Positions 25,982 to 34,724 of a stretch of 64,000 bases of DNA are shown here, one piece after another. The DNA is from Candidatus Acetothermia bacterium (lineage in GTDB: Bacteria; Bipolaricaulota; Bipolaricaulia; RBG-16-55-9; JANLFV01). Location of the stretch: assembly GCA_024653345.1 (NCBI GenBank), contig JANLFV010000003.1:116646-180645 (forward strand), read 5' to 3'. The position numbers and the translations under genes are program-made. Every line of letters begins with the position of its first letter. Position 1 is the first letter of the stretch. The notes beneath the pieces are model-generated. The model did no database searches. It had not been told where the DNA came from and saw only the letters and a program-made list of their open reading frames with translations.

Positions 25982-26917
25982 TTGGCCAAGCCGAAGGTAG
26001 CCTTCTATTGGTGCGGGAGCTGCGGCGGCTGCGAGGCGACGATGCTCGACCTGGGCGAGGGCCTCCTGGACCTCGCGGGGAAGGTGGAGTTCGTCCTCTG
26101 GCCCTTGCTGCTGGACTTCACGAGAGAAGACCTCGAAGCTCTGGCCGACGGGGAGATCGCCCTCGCCATGATCAGCGGGATGCTCAACAACTCCCACCAT
26201 CGGGAGATGGCCGAGCTCCTCCGCAGGAAATCAAGGTTCGTCCTGGCCTTCGGGGCCTGCGCTCAGCTCGGAGGCGTCCCCGGGCTGTGGAACCTCTACG
26301 GCCAAGGGGCAGTCAGAGAGCACTATTCGCTCGACGGCTCGGACCCGCAGCAGGGGGGGCCGAGCCTCCTCCCCCAGCTCTGGGAGAGCGTCCAGCCCTT
26401 GGATCAGGTCATTGAGGTCGACTACTACCTCCCGGGCTGCCCGCCGCTCCCCCAGTGGATCACCATCGCCATGAACGCCCTCGTCGAGGGGAACCTTCCT
26501 CCCAAGGGGACGAACTTCGTCCCGGACAAGGCCCTCTGCTCCGTCTGCCCGCGGCGGGAGACCAAGCCGAAGAAGATCGTCCTGGAGAGGCTCAACCGGT
26601 TCCACCGGGCCGAGGTCGATCCGAGCCTCTGCCTCCTGGCCCAGGGGCTCGTCTGCTTCGGCCCGGCCACAAGAGCCGGCTGCGGGGCCCTCTGCATCCG
26701 CGGGAACATGCCCTGCACCGGCTGCTTCGGCCCGACCGATCGGGACAAGGATTACGGGACTCGGGCCCTCGCGGCCGTCGCCTCCCTCGCCTCCCTCGCC
26801 CTGCCTGGCGCGGGCGAGGGCCTGGCCGGGCCGCTCCCCGACCCGGCGGGGGTCTTCTACTTCTACAGCCTGGCGGCACTCGCCCTCAGCCGGGCAAGGA
26901 AGGGCCATGGCCGCTAG
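25982..26917 (+). CDS. [NiFe] hydrogenase small-subunit-like Fe-S protein (MvhG-like)
   Basis: 311 residues from TTG at 25982, chosen because GGAGGAG lies 4 bases upstream and the protein then starts AKPKVAFYWCGSCGGCE; an ATG at 25940 and a TTG at 25901 are alternatives. The proximal cluster ligands are present (C11/C14, FGACAQLGG, LPGCPPLP). A C-terminal Cys-rich part (CSVCPRRE; then CLLAQGLVC, GCGALC, CTGCFG) should bind one or two more [4Fe-4S] clusters, as in group 3 F420-non-reducing hydrogenases. It is coupled to the next gene by an 11-base overlap. It can carry electrons even though its large-subunit partner lacks a Ni site. Confidence 0.85.
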   Translation: MAKPKVAFYWCGSCGGCEATMLDLGEGLLDLAGKVEFVLWPLLLDFTREDLEALADGEIALAMISGMLNNSHHREMAELLRRKSRFVLAFGACAQLGGVPGLWNLYGQGAVREHYSLDGSDPQQGGPSLLPQLWESVQPLDQVIEVDYYLPGCPPLPQWITIAMNALVEGNLPPKGTNFVPDKALCSVCPRRETKPKKIVLERLNRFHRAEVDPSLCLLAQGLVCFGPATRAGCGALCIRGNMPCTGCFGPTDRDKDYGTRALAAVASLASLALPGAGEGLAGPLPDPAGVFYFYSLAALALSRARKGHGR

Positions 26918-28259
26918 GGAGATCCTCCTCGAGCCGACCAGATTGGCGGGCCAGGGGAGGGTGAGCCTCCTCCTGGACGGGGAAGGCCAGGTCGAGCGGG
27001 CTTACTTCCAGACCCTGGGGCTAAGGGCGTTCGAGAAGCTCGCTCAGGGCCGCCAGGCGGAGTATCTCCCTCAGCTCAGCTCCCGGATCTCCGGCCTGGC
27101 CTCCTGGCCCGAGCACCTGGCGGCCACGAAGGCCCTCGATGAGCTGTTCCAGGTCCAGCCCCCTCCGGCGGCGAAGAAGGCCCGCGAGCTGCTCCTGAAC
27201 ATCGCCATCCTGGAGAACCACCTCTTCCACTTCTTCTACCTCAGCGGGCCGGACATCTTCCTCGATCCGGGAACTCCCAAGGCCGAGCGAAGCATCATCG
27301 GGCTCATCGCTAAGCTGGGGCCGGAGCTGGGAAAGCAGGTCCTCGGGCTCCGCCGCGAGCTGCGGACGCTCCTCCTCCTGGCGGGCGGGAAGATCATCAA
27401 CCCCGTCCTCGGGCTGCCCGGCGGGATTGCTAAGCCCCTCTCCGACCAGAAGAAGTTCCAGGCCGCCGCGACGAAGGCCCTCGAGCTAGCCCTCCGGACC
27501 CTCGAGCTATTCCGCGAGCAGGCATTGACGAGCAGCGAATACCTGGATCTGCTCAAGGCCGATGCCTATACCCAGCAGACCTACTACCTCGGCCTAGTCG
27601 ACGCCGAGGGGAAGCTGAACTTCTATGACGGCCAGATCAGGGTCGTCGATCCTCAGGGGAAGGAGTGGGCCAAGTTCAGCGTGAGGGACTATGCTAGCCA
27701 GATCGACATCCATGTCGAGCCCTGGAGCTACAGCCGGTTCTTGTTCCTGAAGAAGGTGGGCTGGCGAGGCTTGGCCGATGGGCCTGCCTCCGGGCTGTTC
27801 ACCGTCGGCCCCTTGGGCCGCCTGAACGCTGCCGCAGGGCTGGCCACGCCCAAGGCCGCGGAGGCCCATCAGGAGCTCCTCGAGAGGCTGGGCGGGAGGC
27901 CAGTGCATTACACCCTGGCGAGCGATTGGGCGCGGATCGTGGAGATGATCTACGCCGCTGAGCGGATGGGGGAGCTGGCCAGTGATCCCCAGACCTTCGA
28001 TCCCAAGGTGCGGACCATCCCGAGCGCCGCTCCCAAGGAGGGCTTCGGCGCGCTCGAGGCTCCCGAGGGGACGGTGATCCACCACTATCGTGCGGACGAG
28101 CAGGGCCTGGTGACCGAGGCCCGGATCCTCCTGCCCGGGGAGATGAACAACGGGCGGCTCAACCTGGCGGCGGACAAGGCCGCGAGGGCCTTCTTCAAGG
28201 AAGGCGAGGTAGAACGAGTCTTCCTGCCCCTGCGCGGCCTGGCCTCCCAGGGCGGCTAG
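26907..28259 (+). CDS. Hydrogenase large-subunit-like protein without Ni ligands (MvhA-like)
   Basis: 450 residues that align through their length with group 3 [NiFe] large subunits, for example EAPEGTVIHHYRADEQG and the LNLAADKAARAFF region. Both metal-binding motifs are gone. The N-terminal RxCGxC is RISGLAS (residues 60-66), keeping the following H and LAATKALDEL. The protein ends at VFLPLRGLASQGG, where DPCxxC would be. There is no cysteine anywhere in the 450 residues. It therefore cannot hold a NiFe centre and needs no maturation protease. A scaffold or quinone/flavin-type electron relay like NuoD is one possibility. The gene is full length, in frame and in host codon usage, so it is not a fresh pseudogene. 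Confidence 0.8.
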   Translation: MAAREILLEPTRLAGQGRVSLLLDGEGQVERAYFQTLGLRAFEKLAQGRQAEYLPQLSSRISGLASWPEHLAATKALDELFQVQPPPAAKKARELLLNIAILENHLFHFFYLSGPDIFLDPGTPKAERSIIGLIAKLGPELGKQVLGLRRELRTLLLLAGGKIINPVLGLPGGIAKPLSDQKKFQAAATKALELALRTLELFREQALTSSEYLDLLKADAYTQQTYYLGLVDAEGKLNFYDGQIRVVDPQGKEWAKFSVRDYASQIDIHVEPWSYSRFLFLKKVGWRGLADGPASGLFTVGPLGRLNAAAGLATPKAAEAHQELLERLGGRPVHYTLASDWARIVEMIYAAERMGELASDPQTFDPKVRTIPSAAPKEGFGALEAPEGTVIHHYRADEQGLVTEARILLPGEMNNGRLNLAADKAARAFFKEGEVERVFLPLRGLASQGG

Positions 28260-28266
28260 CGACGCC

Positions 28267-28295
28267 TTGACTTAGGCCAAGAGAGGTGCTATAAA
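28267..28295 (+). promoter_or_regulatory. Promoter of hydrogenase-Mrp operon
   Basis: TTGACT (28267-28272), 17 bases, TATAAA (28290-28295), between the Mvh-like gene and the membrane-subunit gene. Thirteen tightly packed genes follow. Confidence 0.65.
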
Positions 28296-28331
28296 GTTGC
28301 CAGTTTTGGGAAGCACTCTTGAAGAGCGAGC

Positions 28332-29255
28332 ATGAGATACGTCCTGGAATTGGTCATCTATCCTGGCTTCATCTTCGCCACGGCCGTCGGCCTTCTGACG
28401 AGCTGGTTCGAGCGGAAGGTCTCGGCCCTCGTGCAGTGGCGGAAGGGGCCGCCCGTGCTCCAACCGCTCTATGACCTGGTCAAGCTGGCGGGGAAGGAGA
28501 CCCTCGTCTCCGAGCGGGCGAACAGCGCCGGCTTCCTCCTCGCCCCGTTCCTCGGGTTCGCCGGGGCGATCGTGGCCTCCCTGATCCTGTGGAACGCGAA
28601 CCTCGGGCGGTCGTTCCTCGGCGACTCGATCGTCCTGCTCTACCTGCTCGTCCTCCCCGCGCTCGCGGTGATCCTGGGCGGGCTGGCCTCGGGGAACCCG
28701 ATCGCGATCCTCGGCGCAACGCGCGAGCTGAAGCTCGTCCTGGCCTACGAGGTCCCGCTCGTCCTGGCGGTGATCGTCGCCATCCTCAAGGCTGATTCGC
28801 TCCTCCTCCACCGGCTTGGCAACACCATCACCATCGGAAGCCTCTCGGGAGTGCTGGCCTTCTTCGTCGCGCTCCTGGCGGTCCAGGTGAAGCTCGGCTT
28901 CGCCCCGTTCGACATCGCCGAGGCGGAGACGGAGCTGATCGCCGGCCCTTACATCGAGTATTCCGGCCCGCCGCTGGCCGTCTTCAAGCTCACGCACGCG
29001 ATGCTCCTCTTCATCTTGCCCCTGTTCCTTGTGACGCTCTTCCTCGGGGGGATCGACTTCCGCGGCCTAGGCTGGTTGTGGGGGATCTTGAAGTATCTCG
29101 GGGTGGTGCTCGCGATCGTCCTGATCAAGAACACCAATCCCCGGCTGAGGATCGATCAGGCGATCCGCTTCTTCTGGCGGTATGGGCTCGGCTTGGCCCT
29201 GCTGGCCCTGGTCTTGGCGATCATAGGAGATCAAGTTGGCCTCCGCTGGCTCTAA
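28332..29255 (+). CDS. Membrane anchor subunit of group 4 hydrogenase (NuoH/MbhM/EchB-like)
   Basis: 307 residues with eight hydrophobic segments. NuoH-family signatures include SWFERKVSALVQWRKGPP near the N-terminus, the PLYDLVKLAGKE loop and KLGFAPFDIAEAETELIAGPYIEYSG, whose acidic residues line the quinone-like cavity and ion path. In Mbh/Ech enzymes this subunit joins the hydrophilic hydrogenase to the antiporter-like arm. First gene after a clear promoter; overlaps the small-subunit gene by 20 bases. Confidence 0.9.
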   Translation: MRYVLELVIYPGFIFATAVGLLTSWFERKVSALVQWRKGPPVLQPLYDLVKLAGKETLVSERANSAGFLLAPFLGFAGAIVASLILWNANLGRSFLGDSIVLLYLLVLPALAVILGGLASGNPIAILGATRELKLVLAYEVPLVLAVIVAILKADSLLLHRLGNTITIGSLSGVLAFFVALLAVQVKLGFAPFDIAEAETELIAGPYIEYSGPPLAVFKLTHAMLLFILPLFLVTLFLGGIDFRGLGWLWGILKYLGVVLAIVLIKNTNPRLRIDQAIRFFWRYGLGLALLALVLAIIGDQVGLRWL

Positions 29256-29715
29256 GACGAGGACCTCTCCCTGGCAGGCTTGGGGGATCTCCAGGTCTCC
29301 CTGGGTCTACCATCTGGCCACGGGGACCTGCAACAACTGCGATATCGAGCTGTTGGACTGCCTCACGCCCCGGTATGATCTCGAGCGGTTCGGGATCAAG
29401 CTGGTCGGCTCGCCCCGCCACGCCGATGTCCTGATGGTCACGGGGATGATGAACCGGAAGTGCCTCCCGCGGTTCATCGCGGTCTGCCGCCAGGTCCCCA
29501 AGCCTTACATCATCGTAGCTCTCGGGGCCTGTGGCGCGAACAAGGGGATCTTCCACGACAGCTACAACACCGTCGGCCCGGTAGAGCGGGTGGTCCGGGA
29601 GATCATGAAGGAGGACACGATCGTGGTCAATGTCCCCGGCTGCCCGCCGAAGCCCGAGGCGATCATCCTCGGGGTGGTCAAGGGTTTGAAGCTCCTGCAG
29701 GAGAGGCGGAGATGA
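29236..29715 (+). CDS. Group 4 hydrogenase small subunit (MbhJ/EchC/NuoB-like)
   Basis: 159 residues from TTG at 29236 with GGAGAT just upstream. The proximal [4Fe-4S] ligands are C32 and C35 (TCNNCDIE), C99 (GACG) and C135 (PGCPPKPE), the NuoB/MbhJ pattern. It passes electrons between the ferredoxin subunits and the NiFe site of the large subunit. Overlaps the next gene by 4 bases. Confidence 0.92.
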   Translation: MASAGSKTRTSPWQAWGISRSPWVYHLATGTCNNCDIELLDCLTPRYDLERFGIKLVGSPRHADVLMVTGMMNRKCLPRFIAVCRQVPKPYIIVALGACGANKGIFHDSYNTVGPVERVVREIMKEDTIVVNVPGCPPKPEAIILGVVKGLKLLQERRR

Positions 29716-30695
29716 AGGTCAAGATCGCCAATCGCGAGGCCGAGATCGAGGTGAAGCAGGGGGCGAAGCTCCTCGAGGCCCTGGCGGAGAAGGGCTACCG
29801 GCTGATGAGCAGCTGCGGTGGGGAGGGGAGTTGCGGGATGTGCCGCGTCAAGGTCCTCGAGGGGCTGAAGGAGCCGAAGCCCGAGTATTTCGGCCCCCTG
29901 AGCGAGGACCTGCGGAAGGCCGGCTGGGTCCTGTCCTGCCAGCTTAAGGTCGAGAGCGACCTGGTGATCCAGCTTGACGAGAAGCTCGTTGAGCGCTGGC
30001 CGGGCGAGGGGGTGGAGGCGGTCGAGCCCGGCGCGGCGGAGCTCTCGCCGCTGGGGCTGAAGCTCCGTCGAGCCCTCCCCGGGTTCGGCTGCGGCGGGTC
30101 GATCTGCGGCTACGCCTCCTGCGCCCTCTATGCCGAGGCCCTGGCTCGGGGGGAGGCCTCTCCCGAGGCCTGTCTCCCCGGCGGGGAGCCGGTCCGCGCG
30201 GCCTTGAAGAGGATCATCGCGGCGGAAAAGGAGCAGCAGGCCTTGATCGCCGGGCTGCTGGAGGGGATCGCCGCGCAGGTCAAGCTCGAGAGGCGGCTGG
30301 ACCGGCGGATCTACCTCCGTGTCGAGCGAGCTGCACTGGAAGAGGTGGCCAGGCACCTGATCCTGGAGAAGGGCGGGCGGCTGGCGACGGCCTCGGGCGT
30401 GGACAAGCCTGATTCCAACGAGATCGAGCTCTTGTATCACATCTCCTTCGACCGGGCGGGGCTACTGGCCTCCGTCCGGACAACGCTCCCGCGCACGGAG
30501 CCCCGGTCCGCGAGCGTGGCCTCCTTCCTCCCCGCCGCGGAGTTCATCGAGCGGGAGATCCGCGAGTTCTTGGGCGTAGAATTCATCGGCCACCCCCGCC
30601 CGGAGCGGCTGATCAAGGCCGAGGAGATCCCCGACGATGTCTACCCGCTGCGGAAGGACTTCAAGCTCGAGGACCTCAACGGGAGGAGGAAATAA
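29712..30695 (+). CDS. Fusion: [2Fe-2S] ferredoxin + RnfB-type [4Fe-4S] + NuoC/EchD-like subunit
   Basis: 327 residues. Residues 1-90 form a plant/adrenodoxin-like [2Fe-2S] ferredoxin with C35, C41, C44 and C76. Residues 115-160 form an RnfB/ASKHA-type [4Fe-4S] module (PF04060-like) with C127, C132, C137 and C154 and the following LPGGEP. Residues 195-327 are the 30-kDa NuoC/MbhK/EchD domain (AAEFIEREIREFLGVEFIGHP and the C-terminal PLRKDF). In known Mbh and Ech complexes the NuoC-like protein stands alone. The start ATG overlaps the upstream stop (ATGA), and the large-subunit gene starts in this gene's stop (TAATG), so the fusion is built into the complex. It would add two clusters to the electron-input arm. 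Confidence 0.88.
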   Translation: MKVKIANREAEIEVKQGAKLLEALAEKGYRLMSSCGGEGSCGMCRVKVLEGLKEPKPEYFGPLSEDLRKAGWVLSCQLKVESDLVIQLDEKLVERWPGEGVEAVEPGAAELSPLGLKLRRALPGFGCGGSICGYASCALYAEALARGEASPEACLPGGEPVRAALKRIIAAEKEQQALIAGLLEGIAAQVKLERRLDRRIYLRVERAALEEVARHLILEKGGRLATASGVDKPDSNEIELLYHISFDRAGLLASVRTTLPRTEPRSASVASFLPAAEFIEREIREFLGVEFIGHPRPERLIKAEEIPDDVYPLRKDFKLEDLNGRRK

Positions 30696-31891
30696 TGCCG
30701 TCGAAGATCCCGATCGGGCCCTATCACCCGCTGCAGGAGGAGCCAGAGCACTTCATCCTCACCATCGAGGGGGAGCAGGTCGTGGATGTCGATGTGAGCA
30801 TCGGCTACAACCACCGCGGGATCGAGAAGCTGGCCGAGAGTAAGACCTACGATCAGGTCCCGTTCCTCGTCGAGCGGATCTGCGGGATCTGCTCGATGTC
30901 CCATCCCCTGGCCTTCTCCCTCGCGGTGGAGAACTGCGCCGGGATCGAAGTCCCCCCGCGGGCGAATTACATCAGGACGATCCTCGATGAGATCAGGCGG
31001 CTCCACTCGCATCTCCTCTGGGCCGGGCTCGCGGGCCACTTCCTGGGATATAACACCGTCTGGATGTGGGCCTGGAAGTATCGTGAGCCCTTGCTGGAGC
31101 TGAGCGAGCTCCTCACCGGGAACCGGAACCATTACGGGATGATCAAGGTCGGCGGAGTGAGAAGAGACATCCCCCCGGAGCACTACCCCTTGATTCGGAA
31201 GGCACTGGACGAGCTGAAGCCGAAGCTGGAGATGCTCTACGGCGCGGTCCTCGACGACCCGGTCCTGCGGGCCAGGCTCGAGGGGGTCGGCCACCTCTCG
31301 AGAGAAGATGCCATCCGCTATGGTGTGCTCGGGCCGACGGCAAGGGCCTCCGGCGTGGACATCGACATCCGGCGGGATTATCCCTACGGCGCCTCGGATA
31401 AGGTCGAGTGGCGGGTGATCACCAGCGAGCGGGGGGACCTGCTCGCAAGGGTCGAGGTCCGCTTGCTCGAGTGCTTCGAGTCGATCAAGCTGATCGAGGG
31501 CTGCCTCGAGCAGATGGAGCCCGGCCCGATCTCCGCTGATGTCCCGAGGAAGATCCCCCCGGGCGAGGGGATCGGCCAGGTCGAGGCCCCCCGCGGGGAG
31601 TGCTTCCACTATGTCGTGGCGAACGGGACCGATAAGCCGGAGCGGCTGAAGATCCGGGCCCCGACCTACATGAACCTCCCCTCCTTCCGGGCCACCTGCC
31701 TCGGGGAGACCTTGAGCGATGTGGCGATCATCCTCGCGGGGATCGACCCCTGCTACTGCTGCACCGAGCGGCTGGTCCGGATCAAGGATGGGAGGGGCGA
31801 GCGCCGCCTCAGCTTTGAAGACTTGCTCAAGCTGAGCTGGGAGAAGACCGCCCGCCTGCGGAAGGAGGCCAAAGATGGCTGCGTGGAGTGA
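30695..31891 (+). CDS. Group 4 [NiFe] hydrogenase large subunit (MbhL/EchE-like)
   Basis: 398 residues. Both NiFe ligand pairs are intact: C63 and C66 in ERICGICSMSH and C353 and C356 in DPCYCCTER. The tail of about 40 residues after the second motif is a plausible maturation extension, and a HycI-type protease is encoded at 25398. NuoD-like landmarks such as IGYNHRGIEKL are present. This is the catalytic H2-producing or H2-oxidising centre of the complex, unlike the nearby cysteine-free homologue. Confidence 0.92.
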   Translation: MPSKIPIGPYHPLQEEPEHFILTIEGEQVVDVDVSIGYNHRGIEKLAESKTYDQVPFLVERICGICSMSHPLAFSLAVENCAGIEVPPRANYIRTILDEIRRLHSHLLWAGLAGHFLGYNTVWMWAWKYREPLLELSELLTGNRNHYGMIKVGGVRRDIPPEHYPLIRKALDELKPKLEMLYGAVLDDPVLRARLEGVGHLSREDAIRYGVLGPTARASGVDIDIRRDYPYGASDKVEWRVITSERGDLLARVEVRLLECFESIKLIEGCLEQMEPGPISADVPRKIPPGEGIGQVEAPRGECFHYVVANGTDKPERLKIRAPTYMNLPSFRATCLGETLSDVAIILAGIDPCYCCTERLVRIKDGRGERRLSFEDLLKLSWEKTARLRKEAKDGCVE

Positions 31892-33707
31892 GCCCGGACT
31901 CTGGCTCTTGCTCCTCCCCTTCGGCGGAGCGATCGTCAGCCCGCTCCTTGGCTTGGCAAGCCGCCGGCTCCGGAACGGCTTCGTCGGGCTGGCCGCGCTC
32001 GGGACGCTCGCGCTGGGGCTGCTCGCGCTCCTCCGCCTCGACGGGGGAAGGCTCGCGCTCGTGAGCCTTCCCCAGTATCACATCATCTTCCGGCTCGATC
32101 CGTTGAGCGCGCTCATGGCCACGCTCATCTCGCTCTTGGGCGCGGCAGCGGCGTTCTTCTCCTTCCGATACATGGAGCACTATCCCCGGCTCAACCAGTA
32201 TTACGCCCTCCTGATGCTGTTCCTCGGGGCGATGATCGGGGCGGTCCTGGCGGGGGAGCTCTTCACGATGTTCGTCCTCTGGGAGCTGATGACGCTCGCG
32301 GCCTTCTTCCTGGTGATCTTCGATGAGCGGCCGGAGTCGATGGCTGCGGGGATCAAATACCTGGTGATGAGCGAGGCCGGGGCGCTGGCGATGCTCGCGG
32401 GGATGATCCTGATCCAGCAGCTTGCCGGCATCACCGACATCCTGGAGTTGAAGCGGACCCGGGCCCTGGCGGACCCTTGGCTCGCCTCGATGCTCTGGCT
32501 CTTCCTTCTCGGGCTGGGGGTGAAGGCCGGGATGGCGCCACTCCACACCTGGCTCCCGGACGCCCACCCCGCAGCCCCGTCGCCGATCTCAGCCCTGCTC
32601 TCCGGCGTGATGATCAAGGTCGGGCTCTTCTGGATGCTTCGCATCTTCTTTGAAATGCTCCCACCGATCCTCACCTGGCAGCTTGTGTTGGGATTGCTCG
32701 GCGCGGGCACGATCCTCGTCGGGGGGCTGGTGGCCCTTGTCCAGACCGACATCAAGCGGCTGATCGCCTACTCCTCCGTCAGCCAGGTGGGTTATATCAT
32801 CCTGGGGCTGGGACTCGCCACGAGCTTGGGCACCGCCGGTGCGCTCTATCACCTGGTCAACCACGCCCTCTTCAAGGGGCTGCTCTTCCTCGGGGCCGGG
32901 GCGATCATCTACCGCTGTGGGACGCGAAACCTCGAGGAGCTCGGGGGCCTGGCCCGGAGGATGCCTCTCACCTTCGCCTGCTTCCTCATCGCGGCCTTAT
33001 CGCTCGCGGGGGTTCCCCCGCTCGGCGGGTTCTACTCCAAGTGGATGATCTATCAGGCCCTCGTGGAATCGAAGCTCGCGATCGCCCCGCTCCTCCTCGG
33101 TGCGGCCCTCGCGGGGACGGCCCTAACCCTGGCCTACATCCTGAAGGTGGTCTTCGCCGCATTCTTCGGGGAGGAGACCGCGGCGAGCAGGGATGCCCGG
33201 GAGGTGGGACCGACGATGGCGATTCCGCTGGGGCTGCTGGCCGCGCTCTGCATCCACCTCGGGGTCTATCCGGCCTGGCCAATCCGGCACCTGATCGAGC
33301 CGGCCGTCGGCTGGTTCCGGCTCGTGGGGGTCTGGAACGCCCCGCTCGCGACCGGCCTTCTCCTCCTCGGCTTGGCGGTCGGGCTGCTGGTCTACCTCTT
33401 CCCGCGGGCGATCAAGCTCCGGCCCGTCCCGCTCTTCCTCGGGGGGGAGTCGATGGCCGGCGAGGACACGCGCGTCCGCGGGACGGAGATCTACGGTAGC
33501 CTGATGAGCCTCACGGCTCTAGCGAAACTCTACCACCAGCAGAGTCTAGGCAAACTGGATATCTACAATATCACTCGGGGGATCCGGGGCGGGCTGACCA
33601 AGGCCCTCCGCTGGGCCCACAGCGGCCTTCTGCCGAACTATGTCGCCTGGGTGGCGGTCGGGCTGATCGTCCTCCTGTTCTTAATCCTAGGGGGTGGGCC
33701 AAGATGA
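31875..33707 (+). CDS. NuoL/MrpA-N-like antiporter subunit
   Basis: 610 residues, about 14-16 transmembrane segments. The ion-channel signature is complete: an acidic residue in FVLWELMTL, lysines in GVKAGMAPLHTWLPDAHPAAPSP and DIKRLIAYSSVSQVGY, and HALFKGLLFLGAGA. The C-terminal extension beyond the core fits MrpA/NuoL. With the next gene (DUF4040 plus MrpA-C-like) it makes up the equivalent of MrpA, here split in two. Overlaps the large-subunit gene by 17 bases. Confidence 0.88.
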   Translation: MAAWSEPGLWLLLLPFGGAIVSPLLGLASRRLRNGFVGLAALGTLALGLLALLRLDGGRLALVSLPQYHIIFRLDPLSALMATLISLLGAAAAFFSFRYMEHYPRLNQYYALLMLFLGAMIGAVLAGELFTMFVLWELMTLAAFFLVIFDERPESMAAGIKYLVMSEAGALAMLAGMILIQQLAGITDILELKRTRALADPWLASMLWLFLLGLGVKAGMAPLHTWLPDAHPAAPSPISALLSGVMIKVGLFWMLRIFFEMLPPILTWQLVLGLLGAGTILVGGLVALVQTDIKRLIAYSSVSQVGYIILGLGLATSLGTAGALYHLVNHALFKGLLFLGAGAIIYRCGTRNLEELGGLARRMPLTFACFLIAALSLAGVPPLGGFYSKWMIYQALVESKLAIAPLLLGAALAGTALTLAYILKVVFAAFFGEETAASRDAREVGPTMAIPLGLLAALCIHLGVYPAWPIRHLIEPAVGWFRLVGVWNAPLATGLLLLGLAVGLLVYLFPRAIKLRPVPLFLGGESMAGEDTRVRGTEIYGSLMSLTALAKLYHQQSLGKLDIYNITRGIRGGLTKALRWAHSGLLPNYVAWVAVGLIVLLFLILGGGPR

Positions 33708-34267
33708 TAACAACGCTCTACATCTTTATCTTCTTCATCATTGCCGCGGCGCTCGTCGCCGTGGAGACGCCCCATGCCCTCTCGGCGGTCATCGCCCTGG
33801 GGGCGGTCGGCTTCGGGCTCTCGATCGTCTGCCTCTTCATCGGCGCCCCGGACATTGCCATCACCCTGGTCGTGGTGGAGATCCTCGTCTTGATCCATAT
33901 GATCCGCGCCACGCTCCAGCGGGACATCATCACGATCATGGGCCCCTTCTCCCGACTGAATGTGATCGCCACGATGCTCATCTTCGGGATCGGGGTCGCC
34001 TTCTTCTACCAGGTGGCGCTGCAGTTGCCCCCGTTCGGCCAGGCGGTGATGACGCTGATCGAGAACAGCCCCTCGCGCTTCTATCTCGAGGAGAGCCTCA
34101 ACCAGACCGGCGCCGCGAGCGCGATCACCGCGGTCCTCCTCGACTTCCGGGCCTACGACACCCTGGGCGAGGCCACGGTCATCTTCACCGCGATCATCGG
34201 GGCCTTGGCGCTGCTCCGCAGGACGGTGAAGCGGGAGAGGAAGGGGAAAGGAGCGGGAGATGCCTGA
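33704..34267 (+). CDS. MbhD-MbhE-like (MrpA C-terminal) subunit
   Basis: 187 residues, about five transmembrane segments. The first part (ALVAVETPHALSAVIALGAVGFGLS... and PDIAITLVVVE) is the DUF4040/MbhD domain. The second, ending YDTLGEATVIFTAIIGALALLR, is the MbhE/MrpA C-terminal segment with its conserved GE. Pyrococcus Mbh encodes these as two small genes; here they are one. Overlaps both neighbours. Confidence 0.85.
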   Translation: MITTLYIFIFFIIAAALVAVETPHALSAVIALGAVGFGLSIVCLFIGAPDIAITLVVVEILVLIHMIRATLQRDIITIMGPFSRLNVIATMLIFGIGVAFFYQVALQLPPFGQAVMTLIENSPSRFYLEESLNQTGAASAITAVLLDFRAYDTLGEATVIFTAIIGALALLRRTVKRERKGKGAGDA

Positions 34268-34724
34268 GAAGGAAGGAATGAGCTTGATCGTCAAGGAGGT
34301 TGCCCGGCTGATCGCGCCGCCGATCTTCATTTTCGGCCTCTATCTCACCCTCACGGGCCACCTCACCCCCGGCGGGGGCTTCCCCGGCGGGGTGGTCTTC
34401 GCCTGCGGGTTCATCCTGGTCGTGCTGGCCTACGGGGGGAAGCGGGCGTTCCGCCGGCTCCCGCCCGAAGGGGCCTCGAAGTATGACAGCGGCGGGGCGC
34501 TCCTCTTCCTGGTCATCGGTCTCATCGGATCGCTGGTCGGCGGCCACTTCCTCTACAACTTCATCCAGGCCGCCCTCCCGGGAACCGTCTTCCACCTGCT
34601 GAGCGCGGGGACGATGCCCCTGATCAACATCGCCATCGGGATGAAGGTCGCCGCCTGCCTCTTCATGGTGGTAATGGCCCTGACCCTCTTCCGACTGGCG
34701 GGCGAGAAAGGCGGTGAGAGCTGA
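34260..34724 (+). CDS. mrpB: MrpB/MbhF-like subunit
   Basis: 154 residues (or 148 from the second Met), four transmembrane segments. The MnhB-family core LYLTLTGHLTPGGGFPGGVVFA is unmistakable. Part of the Na+/H+ antiporter module. Starts within the stop region of the upstream gene and ends where the MrpC gene starts. Confidence 0.9.
   Translation: MPEKEGMSLIVKEVARLIAPPIFIFGLYLTLTGHLTPGGGFPGGVVFACGFILVVLAYGGKRAFRRLPPEGASKYDSGGALLFLVIGLIGSLVGGHFLYNFIQAALPGTVFHLLSAGTMPLINIAIGMKVAACLFMVVMALTLFRLAGEKGGES

Noticed and set aside
26907-28259. Treating the Cys-free hydrogenase homologue as a pseudogene
   Set aside because: It is full length, in frame, coupled to its partner and in host-like codon use; only ligand residues are lost, which suggests changed function.
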